A stretch of 64,000 bases of DNA from Psychrobacillus faecigallinarum (GCF_014836595.1 NZ_JACSQO010000012.1:1-64000); one strand, 5' to 3'; shown: positions 1-8,206, counted from the stretch's first letter. Notes: generated by a model not told the origin, from the sequence alone. Translations and numbers: made by a program.

Positions 1-9
1 TCTCCATAA
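1..9 (-). rRNA. 5' edge of a 16S rRNA gene (partial)
   Basis: Read on the minus strand the window's left edge ends in TTATGGAGA, the bases that precede the universal GTTTGATCCTGGCTCAG start of Bacillus 16S rRNA. The body of the gene lies outside the window. The call also rests on the tandem promoters and leader immediately upstream, which have the arrangement of Bacillus rRNA operons. Confidence 0.6.
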
Positions 10-174
10 TAGAGAACTTAAAAAGCTCATTTTGTTTTGCTGGCATCATCATTAAATGATGTCAAAAATTGTTTTGCTTCAATACAACCGAAGTTGTTTG
101 ACGCTATATGTCTTAACGTTTTGCATGTTCAGTTTTCAATGTTCATTGTGTCGTTTTGTTTCGACAGCTTTATT
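10..174 (-). other. rRNA operon leader region
   Basis: This is about 165 bases of transcribed leader between the P2 promoter and the 16S edge. It contains a GAACATTGAAAACTGAAC-type stretch, typical of Bacillales rRNA leaders and spacers, and several short inverted repeats. No open reading frame of note is present. Confidence 0.6.
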
Positions 175-203
175 ATCTTATCAAATCTAACCATCAATGT
201 CAA
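175..203 (-). promoter_or_regulatory. rRNA promoter P2
   Basis: On the minus strand the -35 TTGACA (198-203) is separated by 17 bases from the -10 TAAGAT (175-180). It is the promoter proximal to the 16S gene. An inverted repeat (AACAACTT / AAGTTGTT) sits directly upstream of the -35. Confidence 0.75.
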
Positions 204-257
204 CAACTTTTTTTAAGTTGTTTTTTTGAAATCAGAAGTAAAAATGAGAACTTGATA

Positions 258-287
258 ACTATACCACCCTATTTAACTATTCGTCAA
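258..287 (-). promoter_or_regulatory. rRNA promoter P1
   Basis: On the minus strand the -35 TTGACG (282-287) lies 18 bases from the -10 TATAGT (258-263). With P2 about 84 bases downstream this gives the tandem P1/P2 layout usual for rRNA operons of Bacillales. Confidence 0.7.
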
Positions 288-406
288 CAGTATTTTTAAT
301 AAAATAAGCGAAAATATAATAACAATCTATTCTGATAAGTCTTTTAAAACCTTTTAGACTTTCTAATCCCTCTCTCCATGCGCTTTAGACGGCTTTAATT
401 CCTGAT

Positions 407-925
407 TTATTCATAAGCTAGAAGATCAATATCCTCCCACACGTATACTAGCTCATTAAGCTGCACTCCACCAATTTCAACTATTATACAATCAATCTTC
501 TTTGCACCAAGCTTTTCATAAAACTTCCACGAAGGGTTATCCTCTAACACAAGCACTAACATAGATGAGATTCCCTGGTACTTTAGTGCTTTTACTATTG
601 GTTTAATCAGTAGTTTTCCGACACCTTTCCCCTGATACTCTTGCAAAATATAAATGGCATATAACTCTCCATTATACTTAGAGTACTTCCTACTTCGTTC
701 CTTGCCACCAGAAGCAAAACCAATCACTTTTCCTTCTTCATTTTCCGCTACATATACTTCTCCATCCGGTATAGCAGAATACCAATACTCTACTCTTTTT
801 TCATAGGAAAGGTTTTTTAGGAAATCCTCTGGAACAATGTTTATATAAGTAGATTTCCAGCTTTCTACGTGAACTCTTGCGATACCCTCTGCATCTGAAG
901 GTGTTGCTTTTCTTATTTGCATCAC
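407..925 (-). CDS. GNAT family N-acetyltransferase
   Basis: This 172-residue protein has the GNAT fold. The acetyl-CoA-binding motif A is visible as QEYQGKGVGKLLIKP around residues 95-110, followed by the C-terminal NPSWKFYEKLGAKKI segment typical of the family. The N-terminus (IRKATPSDAEGIARVHVESW) is also characteristic. The likely start is GTG (925) or the ATG one codon later, behind a GGGGGG ribosome binding site at 934-939. The substrate cannot be told from sequence. It is a single gene between the rRNA promoters and the pbuG terminator, on the same strand as both. Confidence 0.85.
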   Translation of the reverse strand: MMQIRKATPSDAEGIARVHVESWKSTYINIVPEDFLKNLSYEKRVEYWYSAIPDGEVYVAENEEGKVIGFASGGKERSRKYSKYNGELYAIYILQEYQGKGVGKLLIKPIVKALKYQGISSMLVLVLEDNPSWKFYEKLGAKKIDCIIVEIGGVQLNELVYVWEDIDLLAYE

Positions 926-1010
926 TACAATTTCCCCCCATTATCTTTTCGAGTTTCTACTATATAAACTATTTCTCTATTATCTCTTTATATCCCTCTT
1001 CTTGAAATAC

Positions 1011-1038
1011 AAAAAAAGAGAGGCACTTGGCCCCTCTC
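1011..1038 (-). terminator. terminator downstream of pbuG
   Basis: A GAGAGG/CCTCTC hairpin is followed on the minus strand by seven T residues, 14 bases after the pbuG stop codon. Confidence 0.8.
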
Positions 1039-1051
1039 GATAGCTTGAAAA

Positions 1052-2383
1052 TTATAAGAATATGAAGTAGGCGACAAATATTACCCATAGCCCATACATT
1101 ATCGGATGAATCTCTTTTATTCTTCCAGCTACAATCATCGTGATTGGATAGAATATGAAACCAATTGCTATACCAGTTGCAATTGAATAAGTTAATGGCA
1201 TTGCAATTACAACAAAGAATGCTGGAACTGCTACTTCAAATTTCGTCCATTCTATACTTCCTAAAGATGAAACCATAAGTGCACCCACTATAATTAATGC
1301 TGGTGCAGTTACATAAGAAGTTACTACATCTAATACAGGATAGAAGAACAATGATAATAACAAGAGAACCCCAGTAACAACTGCCGCAAACCCTGAACGA
1401 GCACCTGCAGCAACACCGGCTGTAGATTCTACATAAGATGTAGTAGTTGAGGTACCAGCAACAGCTCCGGCAGTTGTAGCAATAGCATCTGCTAGTAAAG
1501 CTTTACCTGCACGAGGCAATTTATTATCTTTCATTAACCCTGCTTGGTTCGCAACGGAAATTAATGTTCCAGCTGTATCAAAGAAGTTAACAAATAAGAA
1601 GGTAAGTACTACAATTAAAAATTGTGATGTCATTAAAGATGCTGGGTTTTCAAAAATAGGTTTGAGTGCTGCCCCGAAAGTTGGTTCCATACTTGGAACC
1701 TCTCCAACAATCGCATGAGGAACTTCTACTAACTTAAAGATCATACCTACGATAGCGGTAATCAACATACCGTAGAAAATTCCGCCCTTAACGCCTTTAA
1801 CCATCATAATAACTGTTATAATAAGACCAAAAATTGTTAATAGAACATTTGGGTCAGCTAAATCACCAAGCGCAACAATCACATCAGGATTACCAACGAT
1901 AATCTTTGCATTTTGTAAACCAACAAAGGTTATGAATAAGCCTATCCCTGCTCCTACTGCATATTTAAGCTCAGATGGGATGGCATTAATAATAGTTTCA
2001 CGAATACCTGATAAAGAAAGTAAGATAAAGATTACCCCGGCTACAAAAACACCAGTCAAAGCGATTTCCCATGGAATTCCGAATTTCAGTACTACAGTGT
2101 AAGCGAAGAAAGCATTGAGACCCATACCAGGTGCCAAGGCAATCGGGTATTTAGCCAGGACACCCATTAAAATAGAACCTAATGCTGCTGCGATTGCGGT
2201 AGCAGTGAAGACTGCCCCTTTATCCATATACATAGATTCAGGTAATCCAGGCACTGATTCTAGTGATAACGTCATAGGGTTTACCACTAAGATATAAGCC
2301 ATAGCTAAGAACGTTGTTAATCCACCAATAATCTCGCGGCGATAGTTAGTTCCTAATTCCTCAAAACGAAAATACTTTTTCAT
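1052..2383 (-). CDS. pbuG: hypoxanthine/guanine permease, NCS2/AzgA type
   Basis: This 443-residue polytopic membrane transporter is of the NCS2 (AzgA-like) purine permease family. It starts with the characteristic FRFEELGTNYRREIIGG and has the conserved substrate-site segments APGMGLNAFFAY and FVNFFDTAGTLISVANQAG, plus TSTTTSYVESTAGVAAGAR. The start was set at 2383 because a GGAGGAA site (2387-2393) precedes that ATG; a longer in-frame reading would run into the riboswitch terminator. In B. subtilis pbuG follows guaA. Here the two islands separate them. Expression is expected to fall when guanine or hypoxanthine is plentiful, through the riboswitch upstream. Confidence 0.92.
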   Translation of the reverse strand: MKKYFRFEELGTNYRREIIGGLTTFLAMAYILVVNPMTLSLESVPGLPESMYMDKGAVFTATAIAAALGSILMGVLAKYPIALAPGMGLNAFFAYTVVLKFGIPWEIALTGVFVAGVIFILLSLSGIRETIINAIPSELKYAVGAGIGLFITFVGLQNAKIIVGNPDVIVALGDLADPNVLLTIFGLIITVIMMVKGVKGGIFYGMLITAIVGMIFKLVEVPHAIVGEVPSMEPTFGAALKPIFENPASLMTSQFLIVVLTFLFVNFFDTAGTLISVANQAGLMKDNKLPRAGKALLADAIATTAGAVAGTSTTTSYVESTAGVAAGARSGFAAVVTGVLLLLSLFFYPVLDVVTSYVTAPALIIVGALMVSSLGSIEWTKFEVAVPAFFVVIAMPLTYSIATGIAIGFIFYPITMIVAGRIKEIHPIMYGLWVIFVAYFIFL

Positions 2384-2412
2384 AAGTTCCTCCATTTTTT
2401 GTCGCGATAACG

Positions 2413-2445
2413 AAAAAAAGTATACAACCATTTTCGGTCGTATAC
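2413..2445 (-). terminator. riboswitch-controlled terminator of pbuG
   Basis: On the minus strand GTATACGACC (2436-2445) pairs with GGTTGTATAC (2420-2429), followed by seven Ts (2413-2419). Bases 2437-2444 of the 5' arm are also exactly complementary to the 5' P1 strand of the purine aptamer (2545-2552). That gives a simple antiterminator alternative. Confidence 0.85.
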
Positions 2446-2483
2446 ATGTACTATCCCCAATAAGTGAATATAAATAGGCTCAC

Positions 2484-2554
2484 TCATCGTAGTCGAATCA
2501 TTTACGGTGATTCGGTAGAGACTTTTGGGCCTTATTCCCAACGTTATACGACGA
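2484..2554 (-). promoter_or_regulatory. purine (guanine-class) riboswitch aptamer, pbuG leader
   Basis: The minus strand has the purine-aptamer consensus in order: P1 (TCGTCGTA paired with TACGATGA), the ATAA of J1/2, a P2 arm GTTGGG with loop AATAAGG, the CTCTACC core, the P3 arm GAATC with loop ACCGTAAATG, then GACTACGA. The specificity base is C (GAC, not GAT), which predicts guanine/hypoxanthine rather than adenine binding. With the terminator just downstream it should act as a transcriptional OFF switch. Confidence 0.9.
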
Positions 2555-2574
2555 CATAATTAAATTATATATGT

Positions 2575-2603
2575 AATATAACACCGAATTATGCCGAAAT
2601 CAA
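2575..2603 (-). promoter_or_regulatory. pbuG promoter
   Basis: On the minus strand TTGATT (2598-2603), 17 bases, TATATT (2575-2580). It sits about 20 bases upstream of the riboswitch, the expected position for a leader transcript. Confidence 0.6.
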
Positions 2604-2712
2604 TACTAAATACGAACATTATTTAATATAACCAAATAATAGTTCGTTTTCTGCTTATAAGCAAAATAATTTTCAAAGTAAAATAGACCTATATTTCTTA
2701 GAATAAAAATAT

Positions 2713-2752
2713 CTTGGAAAACCTATAAAATAGGCAGTCCAAGGTTTTATTT
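2713..2752 (-). terminator. probable ancestral guaA terminator beside the relic attachment site
   Basis: A nested hairpin (CTTGG/CCAAG outside CCTAT/ATAGG) is followed on the minus strand by ATATTTTTATT. It lies directly 3' of the relic guaA end, the position where guaA's own terminator would have been before the insertions. Confidence 0.5.
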
Positions 2753-2755
2753 ATA

Positions 2756-2808
2756 CTATTCCCACTCATAGTAGCATGTGGCTTACTCGTAATATCATAA
2801 AGCACGCG
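2756..2808 (-). pseudogene. decayed guaA 3' end (relic attachment site)
   Basis: On the minus strand this short stretch still encodes [10 protein letters not shown] followed by ATM and a TAG stop. The end of intact guaA is [17 protein letters not shown]. One base has been lost and several have changed. No gene precedes it. It is best explained as the old chromosomal 3' end of guaA displaced by an insertion and now drifting. The flanks (2604-2712 and 2809-3041) show nothing else that can be supported. Confidence 0.75.
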
Positions 2809-3041
2809 CCAACCATTTATATATAACGCTTTTTATCAAAACAGAAAAACCCGTTCAGATCGTGTAATTCTTGTCCTCATTTGTAGCCTGGTGAACCCCC
2901 TGTTTACAACGTTATTAGTTTGAATAATGGCTATGTCGTTTCGAATGGGATATCTGATGACGAGTTTTTTTGTCACCGAATCTGAAATTTAGGAGAATAA
3001 TAAACTCTATCTTCAATTTTTAAAAAAGGACTTCGAATAAG

Positions 3042-3077
3042 AAAAACATAGGGAGATTTTAGTCTTCCTATGTTTTC
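3042..3077 (-). terminator. terminator after the small basic protein gene
   Basis: AAACATAGG pairs with CCTATGTTT. On the minus strand the hairpin is followed by TTTTTCTT, shortly after the stop at 3085. Confidence 0.7.
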
Positions 3078-3084
3078 ATTCATA

Positions 3085-3234
3085 TTAATTATCTGTTTGT
3101 TTTTGTTTCTTTTTCAAATACTCCGCACGTATTTTTTCAAGTTGCTGCTTTTTATCAAATTTGGCAGGCTTGTGTTTTTCATGATACTTTGCCACAACTG
3201 CCTTACCTTTGGTATCCAATTGGTATTTTCCCAC
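3085..3234 (-). CDS. small basic protein of unknown function (49 aa)
   Basis: I do not recognise a named family, but the reading frame is convincing. It starts at GTG (3234) six bases after AAGGTG and encodes GKYQLDTKGKAVVAKYHEKH followed by a Lys/Gln-rich helix that ends in KQTDN. A terminator follows. A start three codons upstream (GTG at 3243) is also possible but would lie inside the ribosome binding site. The composition (about a third Lys/Arg/His) suggests nucleic-acid or ribosome contact; this is inference only. Confidence 0.6.
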   Translation of the reverse strand: MGKYQLDTKGKAVVAKYHEKHKPAKFDKKQQLEKIRAEYLKKKQKQTDN

Positions 3235-3243
3235 TTTGTTCAC

Positions 3244-3656
3244 CTTCTTTTCTTGTCTTTAAAGAGAATCTATTCAACAAATATAATATACCTTACTTTA
3301 CTGAATTAAACCTTTTTACTTCATTAGTGTACTGCCTAACCTTGTATATATCAGTAAAAACTTATTAAAATAATTCTTAGCCAAATGGTATTCATTATAC
3401 TTATCTTTACGACCAAAAATTTCTGTTTCATTTTAATGTAAAATGACAATAAAGTTATTTAATTTTAAAAGAACAAACAAACATAACCCCTTTCTAAATT
3501 TAGAACGGGGTTAAAATATAATCGTTTAACTTTTGATGAAAGGTACTTTGCTACACTAAAAATATAACAATAAAGTCGTTTAAAAATCTAAGTTTTTTGT
3601 TCTATAATCGCGTTTGGAAATTCATTTTGCTAATTTCTTAAGTACATAATTCCCTT
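3244..3656. other. gene-free stretch with one long palindrome
   Basis: No coding frame is supportable here. The one visible structure is a perfect inverted repeat around 3485-3513, with AACCCC and GGGGTT arms around TTCTAAATTTAGAA. It lacks a good T-tract on either strand, so it is only a weak terminator candidate. Confidence 0.5.
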
Positions 3657-3905
3657 TTATACCTGCTGAATTTTAGTTTTTTTACTACTGTTGATTACCA
3701 AGTTAACAATTAGCCATACAACTTGAATTATTAAGGGAAGTATAAAGGCGATTAATAAAACTATAAATGCTGCTAATTTTGCCTCAAGTGTTTGAATTGC
3801 ACCTGCACCATCAACATCCCTTAACCAAACGAAAGCCGTACCTACTGCAAAAATGACAACCCAAAAAGTGTTAGCAATCCACCAAAAGAACCAAAGCTTT
3901 TTCAT
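3657..3905 (-). CDS. DUF3923-like small membrane protein (82 aa)
   Basis: The protein has two hydrophobic helices (about residues 5-27 and 45-70), separated by a WLRDVDGAGAIQTLEAKL linker that is the recognisable core of the DUF3923 family of Bacillales. The C-terminus is basic (SSKKTKIQQV). The ATG follows AAGGAGTGAGAAT, a good ribosome binding site. Function is unknown. It is isolated within the presumed older island remnant. Confidence 0.7.
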   Translation of the reverse strand: MKKLWFFWWIANTFWVVIFAVGTAFVWLRDVDGAGAIQTLEAKLAAFIVLLIAFILPLIIQVVWLIVNLVINSSKKTKIQQV

Positions 3906-4160
3906 ATTCTCACTCCTTATCTTTCATCACAATTGCTGATAGCAATCGAAAATCAAACATTTTATTTTATGTACTTTCGTTCCAGTACTTACTTCTTTAT
4001 ATTTGTATCTTACAGTGCGAATGAACTCCTGTTAATGGACCTGAGATATATTTAAAGCTAGGGCTTGAGATGTATAAAATCCAACTGTTTCCTTCATTTC
4101 ACTGTATAGACCATTTGTTAAATAGAATGACTCGCATTTTTAAAAATTTTATTATTTTTT

Positions 4161-4203
4161 AAACGACTTTAAAGTCATCAATCAAGTTCCTAATTTTAAC
4201 TAA
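4161..4203 (-). pseudogene. stub of a tyrosine-recombinase gene start
   Basis: On the minus strand this encodes LVKIRNLIDDFKVV and then a stop. The island integrase at 11162-12089 begins LVKISELIDDFKIN. The stub lies just 3' of a guaA terminator copy, exactly where the intact junction has its integrase start. The rest of the gene is gone. Confidence 0.7.
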
Positions 4204-4204
4204 A

Positions 4205-4252
4205 CAAAAAACCTCTTCTAGTTATTTGTTATAAATAACTAAAAGAGAGTTT
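4205..4252 (-). terminator. guaA terminator copy at the second guaA 3' end
   Basis: A long hairpin (about 15 bp, AGTTATTT/AAATAACT with flanking CTCTTTT/AGAAGAG) is followed on the minus strand by GGTTTTTTG. It is homologous to the terminator after intact guaA at 12093-12144. Confidence 0.8.
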
Positions 4253-4363
4253 AATTTTTGAAATATAAATAGTTGTACGTTAATCACTGATAGTTCTTAA
4301 CATACTAGGCTAGACATGGATATGACTACGTTTAACCTGTTTAGATTATATTACTGAAGAGTA

Positions 4364-4614
4364 CTATTCCCACTCAATCGTAGCTGGTGGTTTACTCGTA
4401 ATGTCATACAGTACGCGGTTGATGTGTGCTACTTCGTTTACTAAACGAACAGATACTTTTTCTAGAACGTCCCATGGGATACGTGCCCAGTCAGAGGTCA
4501 TACCGTCGATAGATGTTACTGCACGGATGCCAATTGCGTAGTCGTACGTACGGCCATCGACCATTACGCCTACTGAACGGATGTCTGGTAGTACGCAGAA
4601 GTATTGCCAAATAT
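4364..4614 (-). pseudogene. displaced guaA 3' fragment (attachment-site copy)
   Basis: This encodes the last 80-odd residues of GMP synthase, from DIWQYF to the terminal PPATIEWE, without the rest of the gene. Bases 4365-4528 are identical to 12250-12413 of the intact gene. Upstream of 4528 the two copies differ at about a quarter of positions. It is the second border of the guaA-integrated DNA. Translation from its internal ATG would give 66 residues, but no ribosome binding site or function is indicated. Confidence 0.9.
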
Positions 4615-4714
4615 CTATGTTATGATAAATTTAAAATTCAAATTTTTAGTAATTACAACATTTAAATAGTAGCACGAAATTCACAATAAAATATCAATAA
4701 ATATAAGGATTAAT

Positions 4715-5767
4715 TTAAATTGAAAAACTCTCTGTTTCAACTAATACAATATCTCTAATTAGTTTATTCAGTATATATTTATTATCATCATCAATATTTG
4801 GGACAATTAAAGCCCTAACTTCTTCTTCTGTGATAAATAGGTTACTAAAGTTATACATCAGTTGTTTTCTATAAATATAATTATAAACATATGCTTTTCT
4901 TATTTGTTCTCGGACAAATTTTTTATGATATATATTATATAATTCTTCAACTTTAAATAATTTTATATTCCCCTCAATCTTATTGAAAATATTGGGAGGT
5001 GCTGAAGAATAATCCACTTTAATATTAAAATCATCATTTATACCTAATAGTGCTGACACGTAGTCTATCTCTGCCTCGTCTTCAATTTTTAACTGTTCAA
5101 TAATATTGGGTACAATTTTTTCTTCTACATTCGGGATTAACATTTTACGAAATTTGATATACTCTATAACTCCTTTTTCATAAGGAGTATAGTAATTTTC
5201 TAAATCAACTGTACGTGTTCTCTTAAAATCTGAATTACAAACTTTACAAGCAGGAATTAAATTATAAATAGAAACCGCAAATATCGGATATTTTCCTTTA
5301 TCTATGAAGTGATCTAAAGTACCTCTTGTTGTTCCACTTTCTGATTCATATAAAAATATAAATTGGGTACCGCATAGAGGGCAAATATTGATATCTAATA
5401 AAGCTTGTAATTGATATGCATTAAATACAGAATCGCTATAAAAGTATTTATATTCAGCATGAAACATTTTCTTAAGTTTATTATGTACCCTTTTCTTAGT
5501 AGATTCAGTAGATATTCTATTCAATACCTCTGTGTACTCTTCTTTAATTTTATATAATGTTTCTATATCACTTAATACTATTTCTTTAAAACGGTCTATT
5601 ACAAACTTAAATACATCCTTACCTAATTTACTTCTTTCACTACAATAAGCTGCCTCGAGTTTTTTGTTAATTCTACCATTTTTATTTACATTTTCTTCTC
5701 CAAAAATAAATTCTGTATGTCTAGAAATAATCTCTTCTGTCAAATTTAACTCAATCAATTTTATCAC
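4715..5767 (-). CDS. HNH endonuclease, PtuB-like (Septu-like system)
   Basis: This 350-residue protein has a central HNH module: CPLCG near residue 131, the catalytic LDHF near 150, and NLIPACKVCNSD near 165-178. That matches the zinc-binding HNH nucleases paired with ATPases in Septu-type anti-phage systems and in some retrons. The N- and C-terminal helical regions show no known domain to me. The GTG start overlaps the ATPase gene by 17 bases, so it is probably translationally coupled. The likely role is cutting nucleic acid when the ATPase partner senses infection; this is inferred from family and gene order. It is longer than most PtuB proteins. Confidence 0.8.
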   Translation of the reverse strand: MIKLIELNLTEEIISRHTEFIFGEENVNKNGRINKKLEAAYCSERSKLGKDVFKFVIDRFKEIVLSDIETLYKIKEEYTEVLNRISTESTKKRVHNKLKKMFHAEYKYFYSDSVFNAYQLQALLDINICPLCGTQFIFLYESESGTTRGTLDHFIDKGKYPIFAVSIYNLIPACKVCNSDFKRTRTVDLENYYTPYEKGVIEYIKFRKMLIPNVEEKIVPNIIEQLKIEDEAEIDYVSALLGINDDFNIKVDYSSAPPNIFNKIEGNIKLFKVEELYNIYHKKFVREQIRKAYVYNYIYRKQLMYNFSNLFITEEEVRALIVPNIDDDNKYILNKLIRDIVLVETESFSI

Positions 5768-7646
5768 TTCGATTCTTGATTTTATTTAATTCAGATTCGA
5801 GATATTTAATACGGTATTCAATTGAATTATTTGAAGCTAGGACAACTTTTTCATTATAAATTTGTAATAACTTATTTTTTATTAATGGTTCGCCTATTAA
5901 ATCTATGAACTGCTTATATTTCTCTTTATTTGCATCTACTTCATTTGGAGTAGCATTTAAAAATTCTTTGATAAAACCATTTATTTTATTCTTAGCAAAT
6001 TTCCCCATTAATCCATCACTTATAAAAAATGAATTCGTAAACAATTCATTAATATTAGCACCAAAAGTTCTAATACTACCTTCTAAATCATTTTTTGTTA
6101 GTGAACTTTTAGATAAGAATGTCACATTGCTATTTGGAAAATCTGATAAGACAAAAGGTGAATGTGTAGTTAAAATTACTTGTACATTTCCTTTGAATAA
6201 AATTTCAATCAATCTTAAAAAGTAATATAACCAATCTTTTTGCCATTGAGGGTGAAAATATAAATCACATTCATCAAGTAATAATAAATAGTTATAGTCT
6301 TTTAATTTGTCAGATACTGTGAATTTTTCTAAATCATCTTCCATTTCAAAGTATTCTTCATTGAGATCCATTTCATTTAAACTCGATAATAAATCTTCTT
6401 CTACTTCATGTAATGCATTATAAAATCTACCAAAAAGATTTAACAGCCCCAATTGTCCACTACTCATATCAGACCAATGTAAGCTAATTAATCCTTGGGA
6501 GTAAAAGTTTTCTCTATAATATTTAATGAATTTAGAAGTAGCTTCATCATTAATTAAATAATGGGTTTCATTTAAACCTTTATAAATTTTTATCTCTCTG
6601 GTTAATTCTAAAAGCGTTGTATATTTCTCACCTATGCTATTTAGCTTCGATTTTATTTCCGATAAGTTTTTTACTTGCAAAAGTTTTAATACTTTAAGAA
6701 TTCCTTTATAAATGATTTTAATTATGTCGCTATCATTGGATCCGTAGAAAAATGCTTCCTCAACCATGTCTTCATGTAAATCTGGATACTTTCTCAAAAC
6801 CTTAGCTACTTCAATACAATAATTTTTTAGGATATCTAAAGTTAGAGTATCAATTAACTCATTATCTGGTTGAAAATTAAAATACATATTAGCAACATCA
6901 TCAAACGAAAAGTCATTTATAAATTTCTCGAATTTTTCAGATAGCATGGATAAATTTATATTTTGTTTACCATTTTTTATAAAGATTTTATTTGGGAGTT
7001 CTAACATCTTACCTATTTCTAAAGTATCTAGATACTCATTAGAAAAGAATATTTGATTTGTAGAATCTGCATCTAATACCATCGCGGCATTGTCATAGGT
7101 AGCTAATAGTTCATTTGTTGTTATATTCATAATACTTGGGAGATCCTTTAATCTAGGATTTCCAAAATCTTTTAATTCGTTTTCATAAACCTCTATATTT
7201 CTATTCTTATTATCAAAATAACGTACATCAAACACATTAGAAAAAAATATAGTAACTAAATTTCCCAAGATAGGATCAAGAGATTCATCTTTTAAAGAAA
7301 CTATATTTGACTTATCTTCAATTCTGACATCAATATTAGTATCTATATAAAGTTTCCCCATATCTTCAAATATAGTTATATATCCATTCTCAAAACTACC
7401 TTTTTGTATATATTCAAGGATAAAATCTAGTAAAGTGGATTTCCCTGTACCATTCTCTCCAACTATCGCAGACATATGAATATTGATATCACTTTTATCT
7501 ACCTCAAAAAAATCTTCAACAAAGTGGTTATTAGGTTTAACACTAATTTGTTTTTCCTTAAATTCAATAATATACTTACTACCAAAATTAGTTTGAAAGT
7601 TTCTTATTTTTTTATATTCCTCAATCCAAACAAATATCAGATTCAT
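5751..7646 (-). CDS. AAA/ABC-type ATPase, PtuA-like (Septu-like system)
   Basis: This 631-residue SMC/ABC-type ATPase has Walker A GENGTGKS at residues 63-70, the ABC signature SSGQ near 395, Walker B LLLLDECD near 457 and the H-loop TTHSP near 489. The long insert between the two halves of the nucleotide site is typical of OLD/PtuA-like ATPases. The start was set at 7646 because GGAGG lies five bases before that ATG; a further upstream in-frame reading has no binding site. It is the first gene of a two-gene unit with the HNH nuclease. A standalone OLD-like ATPase is the alternative, but the paired nuclease argues for a Septu-like defence unit. Confidence 0.8.
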   Translation of the reverse strand: MNLIFVWIEEYKKIRNFQTNFGSKYIIEFKEKQISVKPNNHFVEDFFEVDKSDINIHMSAIVGENGTGKSTLLDFILEYIQKGSFENGYITIFEDMGKLYIDTNIDVRIEDKSNIVSLKDESLDPILGNLVTIFFSNVFDVRYFDNKNRNIEVYENELKDFGNPRLKDLPSIMNITTNELLATYDNAAMVLDADSTNQIFFSNEYLDTLEIGKMLELPNKIFIKNGKQNINLSMLSEKFEKFINDFSFDDVANMYFNFQPDNELIDTLTLDILKNYCIEVAKVLRKYPDLHEDMVEEAFFYGSNDSDIIKIIYKGILKVLKLLQVKNLSEIKSKLNSIGEKYTTLLELTREIKIYKGLNETHYLINDEATSKFIKYYRENFYSQGLISLHWSDMSSGQLGLLNLFGRFYNALHEVEEDLLSSLNEMDLNEEYFEMEDDLEKFTVSDKLKDYNYLLLLDECDLYFHPQWQKDWLYYFLRLIEILFKGNVQVILTTHSPFVLSDFPNSNVTFLSKSSLTKNDLEGSIRTFGANINELFTNSFFISDGLMGKFAKNKINGFIKEFLNATPNEVDANKEKYKQFIDLIGEPLIKNKLLQIYNEKVVLASNNSIEYRIKYLESELNKIKNRSDKID

Positions 7647-7675
7647 AAAATCCTCCAAAATTATCCGTTTTAAAT

Positions 7676-7704
7676 AGAGTATCATGATAAAGTATTTGCT
7701 ACAA
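7676..7704 (-). promoter_or_regulatory. candidate promoter of the ATPase/HNH unit
   Basis: On the minus strand TTGTAG (7699-7704), 17 bases, TACTCT (7676-7681). The transcript would start about 25 bases before the ribosome binding site. The -35 lies inside the decayed resolvase. Confidence 0.4.
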
Positions 7705-8206
7705 AAAGTTTTTGAAGTAATTTGTATATAGAGAAGACGTTAGATAGTAGTAGATACACCTCTTTATACCCTTATGTTGGGGATACATTATTAGTCACTA
7801 AAGCGGATCGGATCGCACGTTCCCTTTCACAATTAGAAAAGAGTGTAACAGATCTAACTTCACTTGTGTGACTGTTAACATTTTAAATATGGGGATCTTT
7901 ACAGCAGAAAATATGGATAATCCTATGACTAAGTTATTGTTTAATGTACTAGGTGCATTTGCAGAATTTGAACGATCAATGATTATCGAACGTACACAAG
8001 ATGGTATTAAAGAAGCTAAGTTAAAAGGTGTTAAGTTCGGTAGGAAGTCTAAGACATATAAAATTGAAGGTGCATTATCACATGCAATTGAAATGGTTGA
8101 ACGCGGTGAATTGTCGCAGCCTGAAGCAGCAGAATACGCTAAGTGTAGTATCGCTACTTTTAAACGTCGCATAAAGGAATATAAACAGCAAAAAGAGGAG
8201 GTTTAA
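7700..8206 (+). pseudogene. decayed serine resolvase/invertase
   Basis: The C-terminal 112 residues are readable from 7868 (GIFTAENMDNP, LLFNVLGAFAEFERSMIIER, KGVKFGRKSKT, then a helix-turn-helix GELSQPEAAEYAKCSIATFK). Upstream, in a second frame, comes YVGDTLLVTKADRIARS, ending at a stop near 7869. Before that there is a third-frame trace KVFEV. At least two frameshifts and the loss of the N-terminal catalytic serine region make it non-functional. The family is small serine recombinases of the Tn3-resolvase type. Confidence 0.85.

Larger units (their letters stand above)
2809..4363. mobile_element. remnant of an older guaA-integrated island
   Basis: The segment is bounded by the relic guaA end (2756-2808) and by the second guaA 3' copy (4364-4614). 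It carries a stub of an integrase start (4161-4203) next to that copy, in the same place and orientation as the integrase of the larger island. Its cargo is one small basic protein and one DUF3923-like membrane protein. These could also be resident genes. The boundary call is inference from the repeats. Confidence 0.5.

Noticed and set aside
3070..3309. 79-residue hydrophobic plus-strand frame
   Set aside because: It is antisense to the small basic protein gene and starts within that gene's terminator.
4364..4564. 66-residue GMP synthase-like gene
   Set aside because: It is only the displaced 3' end of guaA with no promoter, ribosome binding site or catalytic domains.
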